Source: Methylocystis sp. (GTDB lineage: Bacteria > Pseudomonadota > Alphaproteobacteria > Rhizobiales > Beijerinckiaceae). Taken from it: DNA of 64,000 nt. Position 1 is the stretch's first letter; each line of letters begins with the position of its first letter. The notes below the pieces were generated by a model that made no database searches, was not told the DNA's origin, and worked only from the letters and a program-made list of their open reading frames with translations. Below, piece after piece: positions 27,681 to 37,713 of this stretch. Made by a program: the position numbers and the translations under genes. Where the stretch lies: contig JAMBEQ010000192.1 in NCBI GenBank assembly GCA_024506175.1, positions 1 through 64,000 of the forward strand. The letters are read 5' to 3'.

Positions 27681-28670
27681 ATGTTCCATTGGTCCAGGAA
27701 GCAGGTTGCGTTTCTTGTCCTTGCCGGCCTTGTCCCCATCGTCGTTGCGCCCAGTTTGTCGAAAGCCGGCGAAACCTTCGATGTCTACAAGGAAAAGGCG
27801 CAGGACGAAGCGGCCCGGAAGGCCCACGGCCTGGCCATCGACACACGCGAACGTGTTCCCGATGGCACGGGTCGCGGCCTAGTCGCGCCGCCCTGGGCGC
27901 CAAAGGCCTTCTCCTCGAGAACCGGCACAAACGGCATCGCCTACCACGGCGGCCCGGTGATGCTCGGAACGACCAACGTCTACTATATTTGGTACGGCAA
28001 TTGGTCGAATAACACCGCCACGACCATCCTGACGAATTTCGCGTCCTCGATCGGCGGCAGCCCCTACTACAATATCAATACGACCTACTATAACGGCTCC
28101 GGAACGCGCCTCTCCAATGCGGTTCATTACGCCGGCGCTACGAATGACAACTACAGCCAAAGCGCGACGCTGACCAACGCCGGCGTTCAGGCCGTGGTCT
28201 CCAACGCGATCACGTCCGGCGCTCTTCCGAAGGACCCAAACGGCGTTTACTTCGTCCTAACTTCTAAGGACGTCGCGGAAAGCTCTGGCTTTTGCACGCA
28301 ATATTGCGGCTGGCACACGCACAGCCTGATCGGTGGAACGGATATCAAATTCGCCTTCGTGGGCAATCCTGACCGCTGCCCTTCCGCCTGCTCCGTGCAG
28401 ACAACGACGAGCCCCAACAACAACCCTGGCGCGGACGGAATGGCGAGCGTCATTGCTCACGAGTTGGAAGAAGCCGCGACAGACACGCAGCTCAACGCCT
28501 GGTATGACTCGAGGGGCTACGAAAACGCCGACAAATGCGCCTGGACATTCGGAACGACATCCCAAGCGTCGAATGGTTCGCTCTATAATATGACTCTCGG
28601 CGGCAGCCAGTATCTCATCCAGCAGAACTGGGTGAACGCCTCCGGCGGCTACTGCTCGGTCAAATACTGA
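27681..28670 (+). CDS. EXORDIUM / phosphate-induced protein 1-like secreted protein
   Basis: Signal peptide; YHGGPVMLGTTNVYYIWYGNWS, VYFVLTSKDVAESSGFCTQYCGWHTH, HELEEAATD, NADKC resemble PHI-1/EXORDIUM motifs. Confidence 0.75.
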   Translation: MFHWSRKQVAFLVLAGLVPIVVAPSLSKAGETFDVYKEKAQDEAARKAHGLAIDTRERVPDGTGRGLVAPPWAPKAFSSRTGTNGIAYHGGPVMLGTTNVYYIWYGNWSNNTATTILTNFASSIGGSPYYNINTTYYNGSGTRLSNAVHYAGATNDNYSQSATLTNAGVQAVVSNAITSGALPKDPNGVYFVLTSKDVAESSGFCTQYCGWHTHSLIGGTDIKFAFVGNPDRCPSACSVQTTTSPNNNPGADGMASVIAHELEEAATDTQLNAWYDSRGYENADKCAWTFGTTSQASNGSLYNMTLGGSQYLIQQNWVNASGGYCSVKY

Positions 28671-28684
28671 TAAGGGTGGATGCT

Positions 28685-29137
28685 ATGCGTTTCCCTGCGA
28701 TTGTGATCACTATCGCGCTCTCGATCGCAGGGAGCGCCTTCGCCCAGACAGGAGCGCCTCCCCAGCCCGGTGCGCCCATCGGATTGGTGACGAGGCTCGT
28801 CGTCGTTTACAGCCGCTTCGAGAACGAGCTGGCTGGCGGCGACAGGACCAAGCTCGAGAAGCTTCTCGCTCCCGATTTCGAAGAACTTGCCGTGGCGATG
28901 GCTCCGAATGCGCCGGAGCCGGACATCCGGCATATTCCGCGCGAAGCCTGGATCAAGGCGGCGATCGAAGGCGCCGCTCGGGCGTCTATCTCGCAAATGG
29001 CCGTCCACGACCATGGCGACATCAGAATCGCCAGCTACGTCGCCTTCGCGGATGGGAAGCAAAGCTACATTGTCGATGTTTGGAAGGGCGCAGAGGCCGA
29101 GCCGCGTCTCGCCACCCGTTACCGCACGGCGCTGTGA
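28685..29137 (+). CDS. Exported SnoaL/DUF4440-like (NTF2 fold) protein
   Basis: Signal peptide MRFPAIVITIALSIAGSAFAQ; ENELAGGDRTKLEKLLAPDFEEL. Confidence 0.6.
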   Translation: MRFPAIVITIALSIAGSAFAQTGAPPQPGAPIGLVTRLVVVYSRFENELAGGDRTKLEKLLAPDFEELAVAMAPNAPEPDIRHIPREAWIKAAIEGAARASISQMAVHDHGDIRIASYVAFADGKQSYIVDVWKGAEAEPRLATRYRTAL

Positions 29138-29234
29138 GCCGCTGATACTCGAGGCGTTGGCCCCCAACGCCGAGCACTGCGCGGGACCTGGCTTCCTCGC
29201 GGATGGGAGCGCTCCTTGGCCCGCCCTGCCCCCT

Positions 29235-30290
29235 CTACGCCGGGATCCGCCGGCCCCGGTTAATGAGCGCGAAGGGCGCGCCGCTGAGCAATATGTCTAG
29301 CGCCGCGAGGCTTTGATGCCTGCCGTTCACGGAGAGGCGCGGCAGGGCGAGCAGCCGGTCACGGTGCTCGGGGAAGAGCATTCCCGGCCTTGTGGTGACG
29401 GCGCTCGCGAAACCCAGCTCAGCCGCCAGCGTGAATTCACGCACGCTGGCCGAACTTGGATCGCCGACCGGATAGCAAAAATGGGTCGACGCGAAGCCGA
29501 TGTCCCGCCCGATACGCTCACGGCTTTCCACCAGCTCGCGACGGGCATCCGCATCGGAAAGCTTTGCGAGGCGCCGATGCGTCTGCGAATGGGCGCCGAT
29601 CGTCGCGAGCTCGTGTCGGGAGAGCGCTGCAATCTCCGACCAGCCCAGGCAGGCTTCTCCCGCCAGCGTGCGAGAGTCGACGCCCGCTTCGCGCGCTAGC
29701 GTCGCGACGACATCGAGCAGCTGCGTCTCCCCGCCCCCCCGAAGCGCCCAATAGAGATCGGCGTGAGCCTCGCGCTTTTCTTCGGGCGTAGCGCAGTCGC
29801 GCGCGAACCGGCGACCGTCCACAACGACGTCGATGCGCGACAGCCGCCGCACGGCTTCCTCCAATTCGAGCCACCAGAGTCGCGCCGTCCGGTCTGCAAA
29901 ACCCGACGTGACGTAAGCGGTGAAGGGCGCGCGATAACGCTCCAGCGCCGGCAACGCATATTCGACGAGATCGCAATAGCCGTCGTCGAAGGTAAGGACC
30001 ACGAAGGGGCGCGTGGGCGCCGTCCCTGCACGGACGATATCGAGCGCCGCATCCAGCGAAAGGATTTCGTAACCCTGCGCCGAGAGATGGGCGAGAAGCG
30101 CGTCCAAAAATTCCGGCGTGATTTCCAGCCCGGCGTTTGGCGCAAAGGCCCCGTCGCTATTGGGGCGAACGCGATGAAACATGAGGATCGCGCCGAGCCC
30201 GCTGGTGAAGGGCGCCGCAAGGCGATGCACGCCGCTGGCCTTGAAAAGCCGCATCCCGGCTTCGATCGCCAACTCCCGCCAGGTCGCCAT
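29235..30290 (-). CDS. Polysaccharide deacetylase family protein (NodB homology)
   Basis: ILMFHRVRPN, FVVLTFDDGYCDLVEYALPAL, HSQTHRRLAKL, HFCYPVG. Confidence 0.93.
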   Translation of the reverse strand: MATWRELAIEAGMRLFKASGVHRLAAPFTSGLGAILMFHRVRPNSDGAFAPNAGLEITPEFLDALLAHLSAQGYEILSLDAALDIVRAGTAPTRPFVVLTFDDGYCDLVEYALPALERYRAPFTAYVTSGFADRTARLWWLELEEAVRRLSRIDVVVDGRRFARDCATPEEKREAHADLYWALRGGGETQLLDVVATLAREAGVDSRTLAGEACLGWSEIAALSRHELATIGAHSQTHRRLAKLSDADARRELVESRERIGRDIGFASTHFCYPVGDPSSASVREFTLAAELGFASAVTTRPGMLFPEHRDRLLALPRLSVNGRHQSLAALDILLSGAPFALINRGRRIPA

Positions 30291-30385
30291 GAAATCCAAT
30301 CCACGCAAGAAAGTTTCAGTGATTTAGGACGAAGGTTTCTAACGATCAGTTATGCGCCTTGCGGGGCGCAGGGTGCCCCCGACTC

Positions 30386-31585
30386 ATGAAGCGTATCGTC
30401 ACAGCATTGGTGAACAGCCGACTCGGGTCGAGCAGCAGGCGCACGAGCAGGGCCGGCTCGTTGGAAATCGAAGTCCTCTCCTCATTCGAGGAAACGCGCG
30501 GGGCCTGGGAGGAACTCGCGGAAAGGGCGGCGATCAGCCCCTATCAGTACTACCTCTTTCTTTCCGCTTGGTCCGATACGATCGGCCGAGCCGAAGGCGC
30601 CCGGCCGTTTCTGATCGTCGCGCGCAACGCTTGCGGGCGCCCGCTCGCGCTTCTGCCTTTATGCATTCGGCGACGCTGGGGGCTAAATTTTGCGCTTTTT
30701 CTGGGCGGACGCGACAGCAACTTCAATCTACCGCTGCTCGACCCAAGCGCGGGCTTTGTCGAAGCCGACCTGCGCGCGCTTATTCGGGAAGCGGCAAGAC
30801 GCGCGCCCACCCGGCTCGATCTGATCTATCTGCGCAATCAGCCAAAATGCTTCGGCGGCGCCTACAACCCCCTCGCCTTCGAAACCGCGATGCCCAGTGC
30901 GAGCTTCGCTTATGGCGCGACCCTTCCCGCTCGCGTCGAGGAGCTGGCGGCGCGCCTATCCAAAGACACGCGAAAAAAATTGCGTAAGAAGGAAGCGCGT
31001 CTCGCTCAGATCGGCCCGCTCTCGTACGAGCATTGCGCGACAGGCGAACGCGCACGCGAGATCATCGACGCACTGATCGCGCAAAAAACCGCCCGCTTTA
31101 TTGAAACAGGCGCTGCGAACGCCTGCGACTTGGAGAGCCGGCGCGTGTTTCTCTCAAAGCTTTCAGCCGGCGCCGGAGAAGACGGTCTCGAGCTGCACGC
31201 GCTCTGCGTCGGTGAGCGCATCGTTGCGACCTATGCGGGAATTGTGCGGTGCGGCCGTTTCTCCGCCATGCTCAATTCGTTTGACGCCGACAGCGATATC
31301 GCGCGCGCGTCGCCAGGTGATCTGCTCTTGCATGCGCTTATGCGAAATCTCGTCTCGCGCGGCGTGACCCATTTCGATCTCGGCGCGGGCGAGGCGCGCT
31401 ATAAGAGCGCCGTCTGTGATGAGACGATCGAGCTGTGCGACGTTATCATTGCGACGTCGCCGCGTGGCGTATTGGCTGCGGGGATATTTTTAGCCTTTCT
31501 CCGCATCAAGCGATACATCAAGCAAACCCCTGCGCTCGCGACGTTTTACCACGACGTGTGGCGGTCTCTCGCCAAATGGGGATGA
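30386..31585 (+). CDS. GNAT/FemAB-like (BioF2/CelD-type) acetyltransferase
   Basis: SPYQYYLFLSAWSDTIG, KDTRKKLRKKEARL, FDLGAGEARYKSAVCDETIEL. Confidence 0.85.
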   Translation: MKRIVTALVNSRLGSSSRRTSRAGSLEIEVLSSFEETRGAWEELAERAAISPYQYYLFLSAWSDTIGRAEGARPFLIVARNACGRPLALLPLCIRRRWGLNFALFLGGRDSNFNLPLLDPSAGFVEADLRALIREAARRAPTRLDLIYLRNQPKCFGGAYNPLAFETAMPSASFAYGATLPARVEELAARLSKDTRKKLRKKEARLAQIGPLSYEHCATGERAREIIDALIAQKTARFIETGAANACDLESRRVFLSKLSAGAGEDGLELHALCVGERIVATYAGIVRCGRFSAMLNSFDADSDIARASPGDLLLHALMRNLVSRGVTHFDLGAGEARYKSAVCDETIELCDVIIATSPRGVLAAGIFLAFLRIKRYIKQTPALATFYHDVWRSLAKWG

Positions 31586-31588
31586 GCG

Positions 31589-33709
31589 TCACGCGGCGAC
31601 GAGATCGCCCATGCTCGTCGCGCCTTCGACAAGATGCGCATCCGCCCCTGCCGCCGCGAGCTCGGCGCGCAGCGCCTCAGCGACCTCATCGCCGCCGAGC
31701 ACGAAGGCAAGATCGACACAGGGGGCGAGACGCAGCGCCTGCGCCGCCGAAGCCACGAGCACGACGAACTCGTAGGTATGCGCCAGCGCGACGATGACCT
31801 GCGTGAGGTCGTGCTCTTCCTCGCCTTTCGCCGCGCCGCCAGGGACCACATGCATCCGCGAACCCACGTCGCGGTGTATGGCGTCGCCGAAATCCGCTGC
31901 GCCTGTCACGAGCTCGAAGATGCCTTTCGGCGTCCCGTCGACGGACTGCACAAGGTTGTCGAAGGCCCGAGCGCCGCAATCGGCGGCGACGAGAAGCGTG
32001 CGGCCGCGCTGCGCGAGCGTGCGGCCAAGGGCGACCGCCGTTTCAATAGGCTTGCCTTCTTTTTCGCATGGCGTGACCAGAACCTTCACACAAGACGACA
32101 CGGGCCCTGCGTTCTCGCGCCGCCGCGCGGCCGAGATGTTTCTTCCCTCCGGGACGTTCCTAGAAAATGGCGCGGTCGGCGTTGCGCCTGAATATGGCGG
32201 GTCTGGCTCCTCGTCGCCCTCCGCCAAAGTTTCGAGCGAAGCGGCTGGTCTCACGCCGCCAAGAGGCGCCGCCCCGAGATCGACAAGCGCTGTTTGCCGA
32301 GGCGAGACGCTCGCCCGGCCGCTCAGCAATTCCGCAGCGGCGAACCCGCCTATGGAAAGAATAAGCGAGGCGATCGTCGCGAAGGCGATGATGGGAGTCT
32401 TTTTCGGAAAGGAAGGAATCTGCGGCGCGAGCGCGCGCTGGATAATGCGCGCGTCGGCAGGGGTCGCCTTTACGCGCTCGCGGGCCAGGGCTTCCTGATA
32501 TTTCGCGGTTTCGGCTTCCAGTTGTTCCTTGAGGAGGCGGGCGCCGCGCTCGAGATCGCGCAGCCTCACTTCCTCTGCGCCCGCCGCGCCCGCGACACGC
32601 TTTTGTTCGTCCAGGGCCCGGGTCAGATGTTCCACGCGCCCTGATGCGATGAGCGCGTCGTTTTCGAGCGTGCGGGCCGTGCGCTCGGCGGCGGCGCGCC
32701 ACTGCTGATCCAGATCGGCAAGCTGCGCGTTGAGCTCTTTGATGCGCGGATGCTGCGGCAGCAGCGTGCGCGACTCGAGCGCAAGCTGCGCGCGCAACGC
32801 AACCCGCTGCTCGAAGATTTTCCTCATGACCTCATTGTTCGCTACGTCGGGAATTTCACCGACGCGGTTCTGGCGCAACATCTCCCGCAGGAGGTTGGCC
32901 TTGGCCTGCGCGTCGGCCTGGGCGCCCCGCGCGGCTGAGAGCTGGGTGTTGAGGTCGCCGAGCTGCTGCGTCGGGATGATCGCATTGTTCGAACCGACAA
33001 GAAGCCCGGTCTTCGCCCGATAGGCTTCTACCTTCGCTTCGGCCTCCGCGACGCGCGTGTGCAGATCGGAGACCAGCGTGGCGAGGGATTGAGCGGCGAC
33101 GCGCGCAACCTCGCGCTTCGCCTCCTGCTGCATCTCGATGTAGGCCTCGGCCACGATGTTGGCGCCGCGCGCGGCGAGGTCTGGATCGCGCGAGGAAAAT
33201 TCGACGGAAATCACGCGCGTCTTGGTCGGCGAGAGCACGGCGAGCCTCTCGGCGAATTTTTCCAGCATGCGGTCTTCCGGCGACATCCGCGTAGGATCGC
33301 GCGCGACGCCGAGCAGAACCATCACGCGCGAAAGCGCGCCCATCCCATTGGCGAGCGGATCGAACTCCGGATTGCCTTGAAGGCCGAGCTGCTTGATGAC
33401 GCGACGCGCGAGATCGCGCGAGGTGAGCAACTGAATTTGGCTCTGCACGCCCTCGGCGTCGGGTTCAGTCGCCGCGGCGCGCTCGCCCTTGTCGACGCGG
33501 GTGAAGAAATTGTCCTGATTTTCAAGCAACAATTTGGCGTCGGAAGTGTAACGCGGCTTCACGGCGTTGACGAAGATGAGCGCGCCGACGAAGGCTACAA
33601 GCGTCGGGCCGAGCACCCACCAGCGCTTCCGGAGAAGCACGCGCCCCAGCCGCGAGAGGTCGATCTCGCTCGTCGATGAATCGGTCTCAATCGGTACGCC
33701 CAAACGCAT
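31589..33709 (-). CDS. Wzz/GumC-type polysaccharide chain-length determinant with degenerate BY-kinase domain
   Basis: Wzz domain (LGRVLLRKRWWVLGPTLVAFVGALIFV), coiled coil, PxxP near TM2 (PSFPKKTPI); C-terminal P-loop-like domain lacking a canonical Walker A. Confidence 0.88.
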   Translation of the reverse strand: MRLGVPIETDSSTSEIDLSRLGRVLLRKRWWVLGPTLVAFVGALIFVNAVKPRYTSDAKLLLENQDNFFTRVDKGERAAATEPDAEGVQSQIQLLTSRDLARRVIKQLGLQGNPEFDPLANGMGALSRVMVLLGVARDPTRMSPEDRMLEKFAERLAVLSPTKTRVISVEFSSRDPDLAARGANIVAEAYIEMQQEAKREVARVAAQSLATLVSDLHTRVAEAEAKVEAYRAKTGLLVGSNNAIIPTQQLGDLNTQLSAARGAQADAQAKANLLREMLRQNRVGEIPDVANNEVMRKIFEQRVALRAQLALESRTLLPQHPRIKELNAQLADLDQQWRAAAERTARTLENDALIASGRVEHLTRALDEQKRVAGAAGAEEVRLRDLERGARLLKEQLEAETAKYQEALARERVKATPADARIIQRALAPQIPSFPKKTPIIAFATIASLILSIGGFAAAELLSGRASVSPRQTALVDLGAAPLGGVRPAASLETLAEGDEEPDPPYSGATPTAPFSRNVPEGRNISAARRRENAGPVSSCVKVLVTPCEKEGKPIETAVALGRTLAQRGRTLLVAADCGARAFDNLVQSVDGTPKGIFELVTGAADFGDAIHRDVGSRMHVVPGGAAKGEEEHDLTQVIVALAHTYEFVVLVASAAQALRLAPCVDLAFVLGGDEVAEALRAELAAAGADAHLVEGATSMGDLVAA

Positions 33710-33869
33710 TGCCTACTCCGAGGTAAAGCGTCCCGTTAATATGAGATTATGGTTGAGACCAGGTTAAGCAGACGGCGCGGGGGAGTGAATGTTTGTTAAC
33801 CATGAAGCAATAAAACGGAAGCGTCGCCCTGCGGCGGTCATATGATTTGCTACAACTCATGGAAGCGAA

Positions 33870-34466
33870 ATGGCGAAGATAATCGCCTCGAAGGGGGTCG
33901 CCGGAAAGACGCTGACCTTGGCGATGGCTATGATCACAAGCGCCTTTCTCTCTTCCTGTGCGGCGCCCGGCGACTACAGGCCGGAACTCTTCGCCGCCTC
34001 GGCCAACGAGCCTTATACGCTCGCCGCGGGCGACAGGCTCCGCATTATCGTGTTTGGCCAAGAATCGCTTTCGAACACCTACTCGGTCGACGGCGCCGGC
34101 CGTATCGCCATGCCGCTCATCGGCTCGGTTCCTGTTCAGGGCCGCACCGTGCCCGATGTCGAACACGAGATCGCCGCCCAGTTGCGCAATGGGTTCATCC
34201 GCGAACCGCGCATCTCCGTGGAGGTGGAAGCTTTCCGGCCCTTCTTCGTGCTCGGCGAAGTGACAAACGCAGGCCAATATCCCTATGTCGAGGCAATGAC
34301 CGTGCGCACGGCCGTGGCCATTGCGGGCGGCTTTGGTCCCCGCGGCTATCAGGGCGCGGTGGACGTCACGCGGGTCGTCGACGGCTATCCCGTCACCGGC
34401 CGCGTGCCGCTCGACACGCCGATCAGGCCGGGCGACACCATCACGGTTCGAGAGCGAATTTTCTGA
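33870..34466 (+). CDS. Wza/GumB-type polysaccharide export protein
   Basis: Lipobox-like FLSSCAAPG; YTLAAGDRLRIIVFGQESLSNTYSVDGAGRIAMPLIGSVPVQGRT; FFVLGEVTNAGQYPY. Confidence 0.95.
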   Translation: MAKIIASKGVAGKTLTLAMAMITSAFLSSCAAPGDYRPELFAASANEPYTLAAGDRLRIIVFGQESLSNTYSVDGAGRIAMPLIGSVPVQGRTVPDVEHEIAAQLRNGFIREPRISVEVEAFRPFFVLGEVTNAGQYPYVEAMTVRTAVAIAGGFGPRGYQGAVDVTRVVDGYPVTGRVPLDTPIRPGDTITVRERIF

Positions 34467-34481
34467 ACGGAAAAGGCGGTT

Positions 34482-35693
34482 GTGGCCCAGGGCAAAGAAG
34501 ATGCGGAAAGGCGTGAGTCCCTGCGGATCCTGCATGTGATGCGCGCGCCGCTCGGCGGCCTCTTCAGGCATGTCGCCGACCTCGCGCGCGCGCAGGCCGC
34601 GGATGGGCATCATGTCGGAATCGTCGCGGATTCGCTGACGGGCGGCGAGGCCGCGGCGCGCGTCTTCGAATACCTTTCACCCGCTCTCGCCCTCGGCGTC
34701 ACGCGCTTTCCGATGCGACGCTTGCCGCACCCGGGCGATCTCGTCGCAGCCTGGCGAGTCGCGCGCCTTGTCCAGCGCCTCGCGCCGGATATCGTCCATG
34801 GACACGGGGCCAAGGGCGGGCTTTACGCCCGGCTCCCGGCCTTGGCGCCGACGCTCTTTCCGAAGCCGGCGCATCGGCCGGTGCGCGCTTACACGCCGCA
34901 CGGCGGCAGCCTGCATTTTCGCTCCAATGCGTTCTCGGGAAAAGTTTTCTTCGCCGCCGAGCGCATAATGGGTCGGGTGACAGACTTGATGCCTTTTGAA
35001 AGCGACTATGCGCGGCGTCGTTTCATCGAAGCGGTCGAGGCGCCGAGAGCGCTTGCCCCCGTCGTATATAACGGCCTTGCGCCGGAAGAGTTCACGCCTG
35101 CCCGACCAGTCTCCGAGGCAGCCGATTTTCTGTTTGTCGGCGAGATTCGCGCGGCCAAAGGCCTTGCCGAGCTGCTCGAGGCCTTCGCCGTCCTGCCAAC
35201 GCATCTGACGCTGGCGCTCGTGGGCTCCGGCCCGGACGAGAGCGCTTTTCGCGAATTATCCCGACGCCTCGGCCTCTCGGACCGCGTCCGCTTCCTCGAT
35301 CGCATGCCCACGCGCGAAGCGCTGCGCTGCGGACGCATTCTCGTCGTCCCCAGCCGGGCGGAGTCCTTGCCCTATGTCGTTCTCGAGGGGATCGCGGCCA
35401 AGGCCCCGATCGTCGCGACAAGGGTGGGCGGGGTCCCGGAGATATTCGGGAACCAGGCCCACCGTCTGGTTCCGCCCAAGGACGCAGATGCGCTCGCAGC
35501 CGCCATGCGCAGCATGCTGAAGATGGGCTGTGAGGAGCGCGAAGCGCTGGCCGACCAGATGGCGCAATTCGTCAAGTCGCGGTTCACACTCGCATCGATG
35601 AACGACGGCGTGTTGCAGGGATATCGGGCGGCGCTGGCCTCGACGCGCGCGGCCGCCTTGCCCGAAAACGCGCCAGAAGAATGGGAGCCATAA
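34482..35693 (+). CDS. Glycosyltransferase family 4 protein
   Basis: LHVMRAPLGGLFRHVADLA, VHGHGAKGGLYARL, LFVGEIRAAKGLAELLEAF, VVPSRAESLPYVVLEGIAAKAPIVATRVGGVPE. Confidence 0.93.
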   Translation: MAQGKEDAERRESLRILHVMRAPLGGLFRHVADLARAQAADGHHVGIVADSLTGGEAAARVFEYLSPALALGVTRFPMRRLPHPGDLVAAWRVARLVQRLAPDIVHGHGAKGGLYARLPALAPTLFPKPAHRPVRAYTPHGGSLHFRSNAFSGKVFFAAERIMGRVTDLMPFESDYARRRFIEAVEAPRALAPVVYNGLAPEEFTPARPVSEAADFLFVGEIRAAKGLAELLEAFAVLPTHLTLALVGSGPDESAFRELSRRLGLSDRVRFLDRMPTREALRCGRILVVPSRAESLPYVVLEGIAAKAPIVATRVGGVPEIFGNQAHRLVPPKDADALAAAMRSMLKMGCEEREALADQMAQFVKSRFTLASMNDGVLQGYRAALASTRAAALPENAPEEWEP

Positions 35694-35697
35694 CAGC

Positions 35698-37230
35698 ATG
35701 AGCGCTTCTGCTGCCGGCGATACGAAGGGCGCGCCCCCTGTAGAGGATCACGCAGAGAGAAAGTCCAGGGCGCAGCCGAGCCCGGCGCTCGCGGAGATCG
35801 CCAGCAACAGCCGCCCGGAAAGGGCCTACTCGCCGATTGTCCTCTCCGGCAGCATGAGGCTCGTCGAGCTACTGATGCTCCTAGCCGCCGGCATGCTGAT
35901 CCACGAGCTCTACGTCGCGCCCCAGTGGGGCCGATCGCTCGGCTACTATCTGGCCATGCCGGCAATGGCGTTGACGGCGATCGCCGCAATGCAGTCTCTG
36001 GGGCTTTACGCGACCACGTCCTTGCGAGCGCCGCTGCGCGACGGGCCGAGGATCGCCGCGGCTTGGTCATTCGTCTTTATCGTCGCGCTCGTCGTTTTGT
36101 TCTTCTTCAGGCTCGACGAGTCCGTCTCCCGGGTCTGGCTGCTCGGCTGGTATGTGGCAGGCCTCGCGCTACTGGCCGGGGAGAGGCTGGCGCTCTCCGC
36201 CATCGTTCGTTCCCTGTCGCGCCAGGGCAAGCTCGATCGCCGCGCGGTGATCGTGGGCGGCGGCGCGCTCGCCGAGCCGGTGTTACGGGCGCTTGCCACA
36301 CAAGATGATGGCGACCTTCTCATTCTGGGGCTCTTCGACGACCGCGCCAACGAGCGCTCGCCCGACGTCGTCGCCGGCTACCCCAAGCTCGGCAACATAG
36401 ACGATCTCATCGAGTTCGCCCGGCATACCCGCATCGACGTCATCATTTTCGCGCTGCCGATCTCCGCCGAGGCGCGCATTCTTCAGATGCTGCGCAAGCT
36501 CTGGGTCTTGCCGATCGACATCCGGCTTGCCGCGCACGCCAACAAGCTGCGTTTCAGCCCGCGTTCTTATTCCTATATCGGCAGCGTTCCGGTCATCGAC
36601 GTGCTGGACAAGCCGATCGCAGACTGGGACGTTGTCGTCAAATTTGTCTTCGACAAGGTCGTCGGCGCGATCTGTCTTATCCTGGCGGCGCCCATGATGG
36701 CGCTGGTGGCCCTCGCTGTGAAGCTCGACTCGCCTGGGCCGATCCTCTTCAAGCAGAGACGCCATGGCTTCAATAACGAGTGCATCGAGGTCTATAAATT
36801 CCGCTCGATGTATGCGGATCGGCTCGATCATGGCGCAGTGAAACAGGTCACCCGCAACGATCCGCGCGTGACCCGCGTCGGCCGCTTCATCCGGAAAACC
36901 TCGCTAGACGAACTGCCCCAGCTTTTCAATGTTGTCTTCAAGGGCAACCTATCGCTCGTCGGACCGCGGCCACACGCCATAGTGGCGCGTGCGGCTGACA
37001 TATCCTACGAAGAGGTCGTCGACGGCTATTTCGCGCGCCACCGCGTCAAACCCGGCATCACCGGCTGGGCGCAGATCAATGGCTGGCGAGGCGAAACAGA
37101 CACGCCGGAGAAAATCCAAAAGCGCGTCGAGTGCGACCTCTATTACATCGAGAACTGGTCCATCCTCTTGGATATCTATATCCTGGCCGTGACGCCTTTT
37201 GCCCTGATCAAAAGCGAAAACGCCTACTGA
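35698..37230 (+). CDS. Undecaprenyl-phosphate glucose phosphotransferase (WcaJ/GumD-like)
   Basis: KLDSPGPILFKQRRHGFNN, EVYKFRSM, TRNDPRVTRVGRFIRKTSLDELPQLFNVVFKGNLSLVGPRPHA, KPGITGWAQINGWRGETDT. Confidence 0.96.
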   Translation: MSASAAGDTKGAPPVEDHAERKSRAQPSPALAEIASNSRPERAYSPIVLSGSMRLVELLMLLAAGMLIHELYVAPQWGRSLGYYLAMPAMALTAIAAMQSLGLYATTSLRAPLRDGPRIAAAWSFVFIVALVVLFFFRLDESVSRVWLLGWYVAGLALLAGERLALSAIVRSLSRQGKLDRRAVIVGGGALAEPVLRALATQDDGDLLILGLFDDRANERSPDVVAGYPKLGNIDDLIEFARHTRIDVIIFALPISAEARILQMLRKLWVLPIDIRLAAHANKLRFSPRSYSYIGSVPVIDVLDKPIADWDVVVKFVFDKVVGAICLILAAPMMALVALAVKLDSPGPILFKQRRHGFNNECIEVYKFRSMYADRLDHGAVKQVTRNDPRVTRVGRFIRKTSLDELPQLFNVVFKGNLSLVGPRPHAIVARAADISYEEVVDGYFARHRVKPGITGWAQINGWRGETDTPEKIQKRVECDLYYIENWSILLDIYILAVTPFALIKSENAY

Positions 37231-37249
37231 GCACGAAAGGAGCTCCTGC

Positions 37250-37630
37250 GTGAACAAGGCCGCCATCATCGCGACCGTTGCTGCGCTTCAGGGCGCCGCC
37301 GGCGTGTCGCTCGCCGCGGCGGCGGCGCATGTCGACGCCAATCCCCTCCTAGCGACCGCCAGCCAATTCCTGATGATCCACGCGGCCGCCGGCCTCGGAT
37401 TGTCGGCGCTTGTGCGCGGCCGGGCGCCGATCTCTCGCCTCCTTGCCGGCGCGAGCCTCGCTCTGCAGGCGGGCGTGACGCTTTTTGTCGCCGACCTTGC
37501 CGCGCGCGTCTATCTCGGCGGGAAGCTTTTTCCCTTTGCCGCGCCGATCGGCGGGTCTCTCACCATCCTCGCCTGGCTTACGCTAGCCATTTGCAGCGCA
37601 AGGGAAATCAGCCGCGGCAACTTCGACTGA
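37250..37630 (+). CDS. DUF423-family small membrane protein
   Basis: Four predicted TMs; GAAGVSLAAAAAH..., FPFAAPIGGSLTILAWLTLA. Confidence 0.7.
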   Translation: MNKAAIIATVAALQGAAGVSLAAAAAHVDANPLLATASQFLMIHAAAGLGLSALVRGRAPISRLLAGASLALQAGVTLFVADLAARVYLGGKLFPFAAPIGGSLTILAWLTLAICSAREISRGNFD

Positions 37631-37713
37631 CCTGTCAAGATCATTAACGAGCGTTCGCAGCCCGCGCGCGCAAGCGCTGGACAGGAGAAAAGATCGGTCG
37701 CACGATCTTCTCC

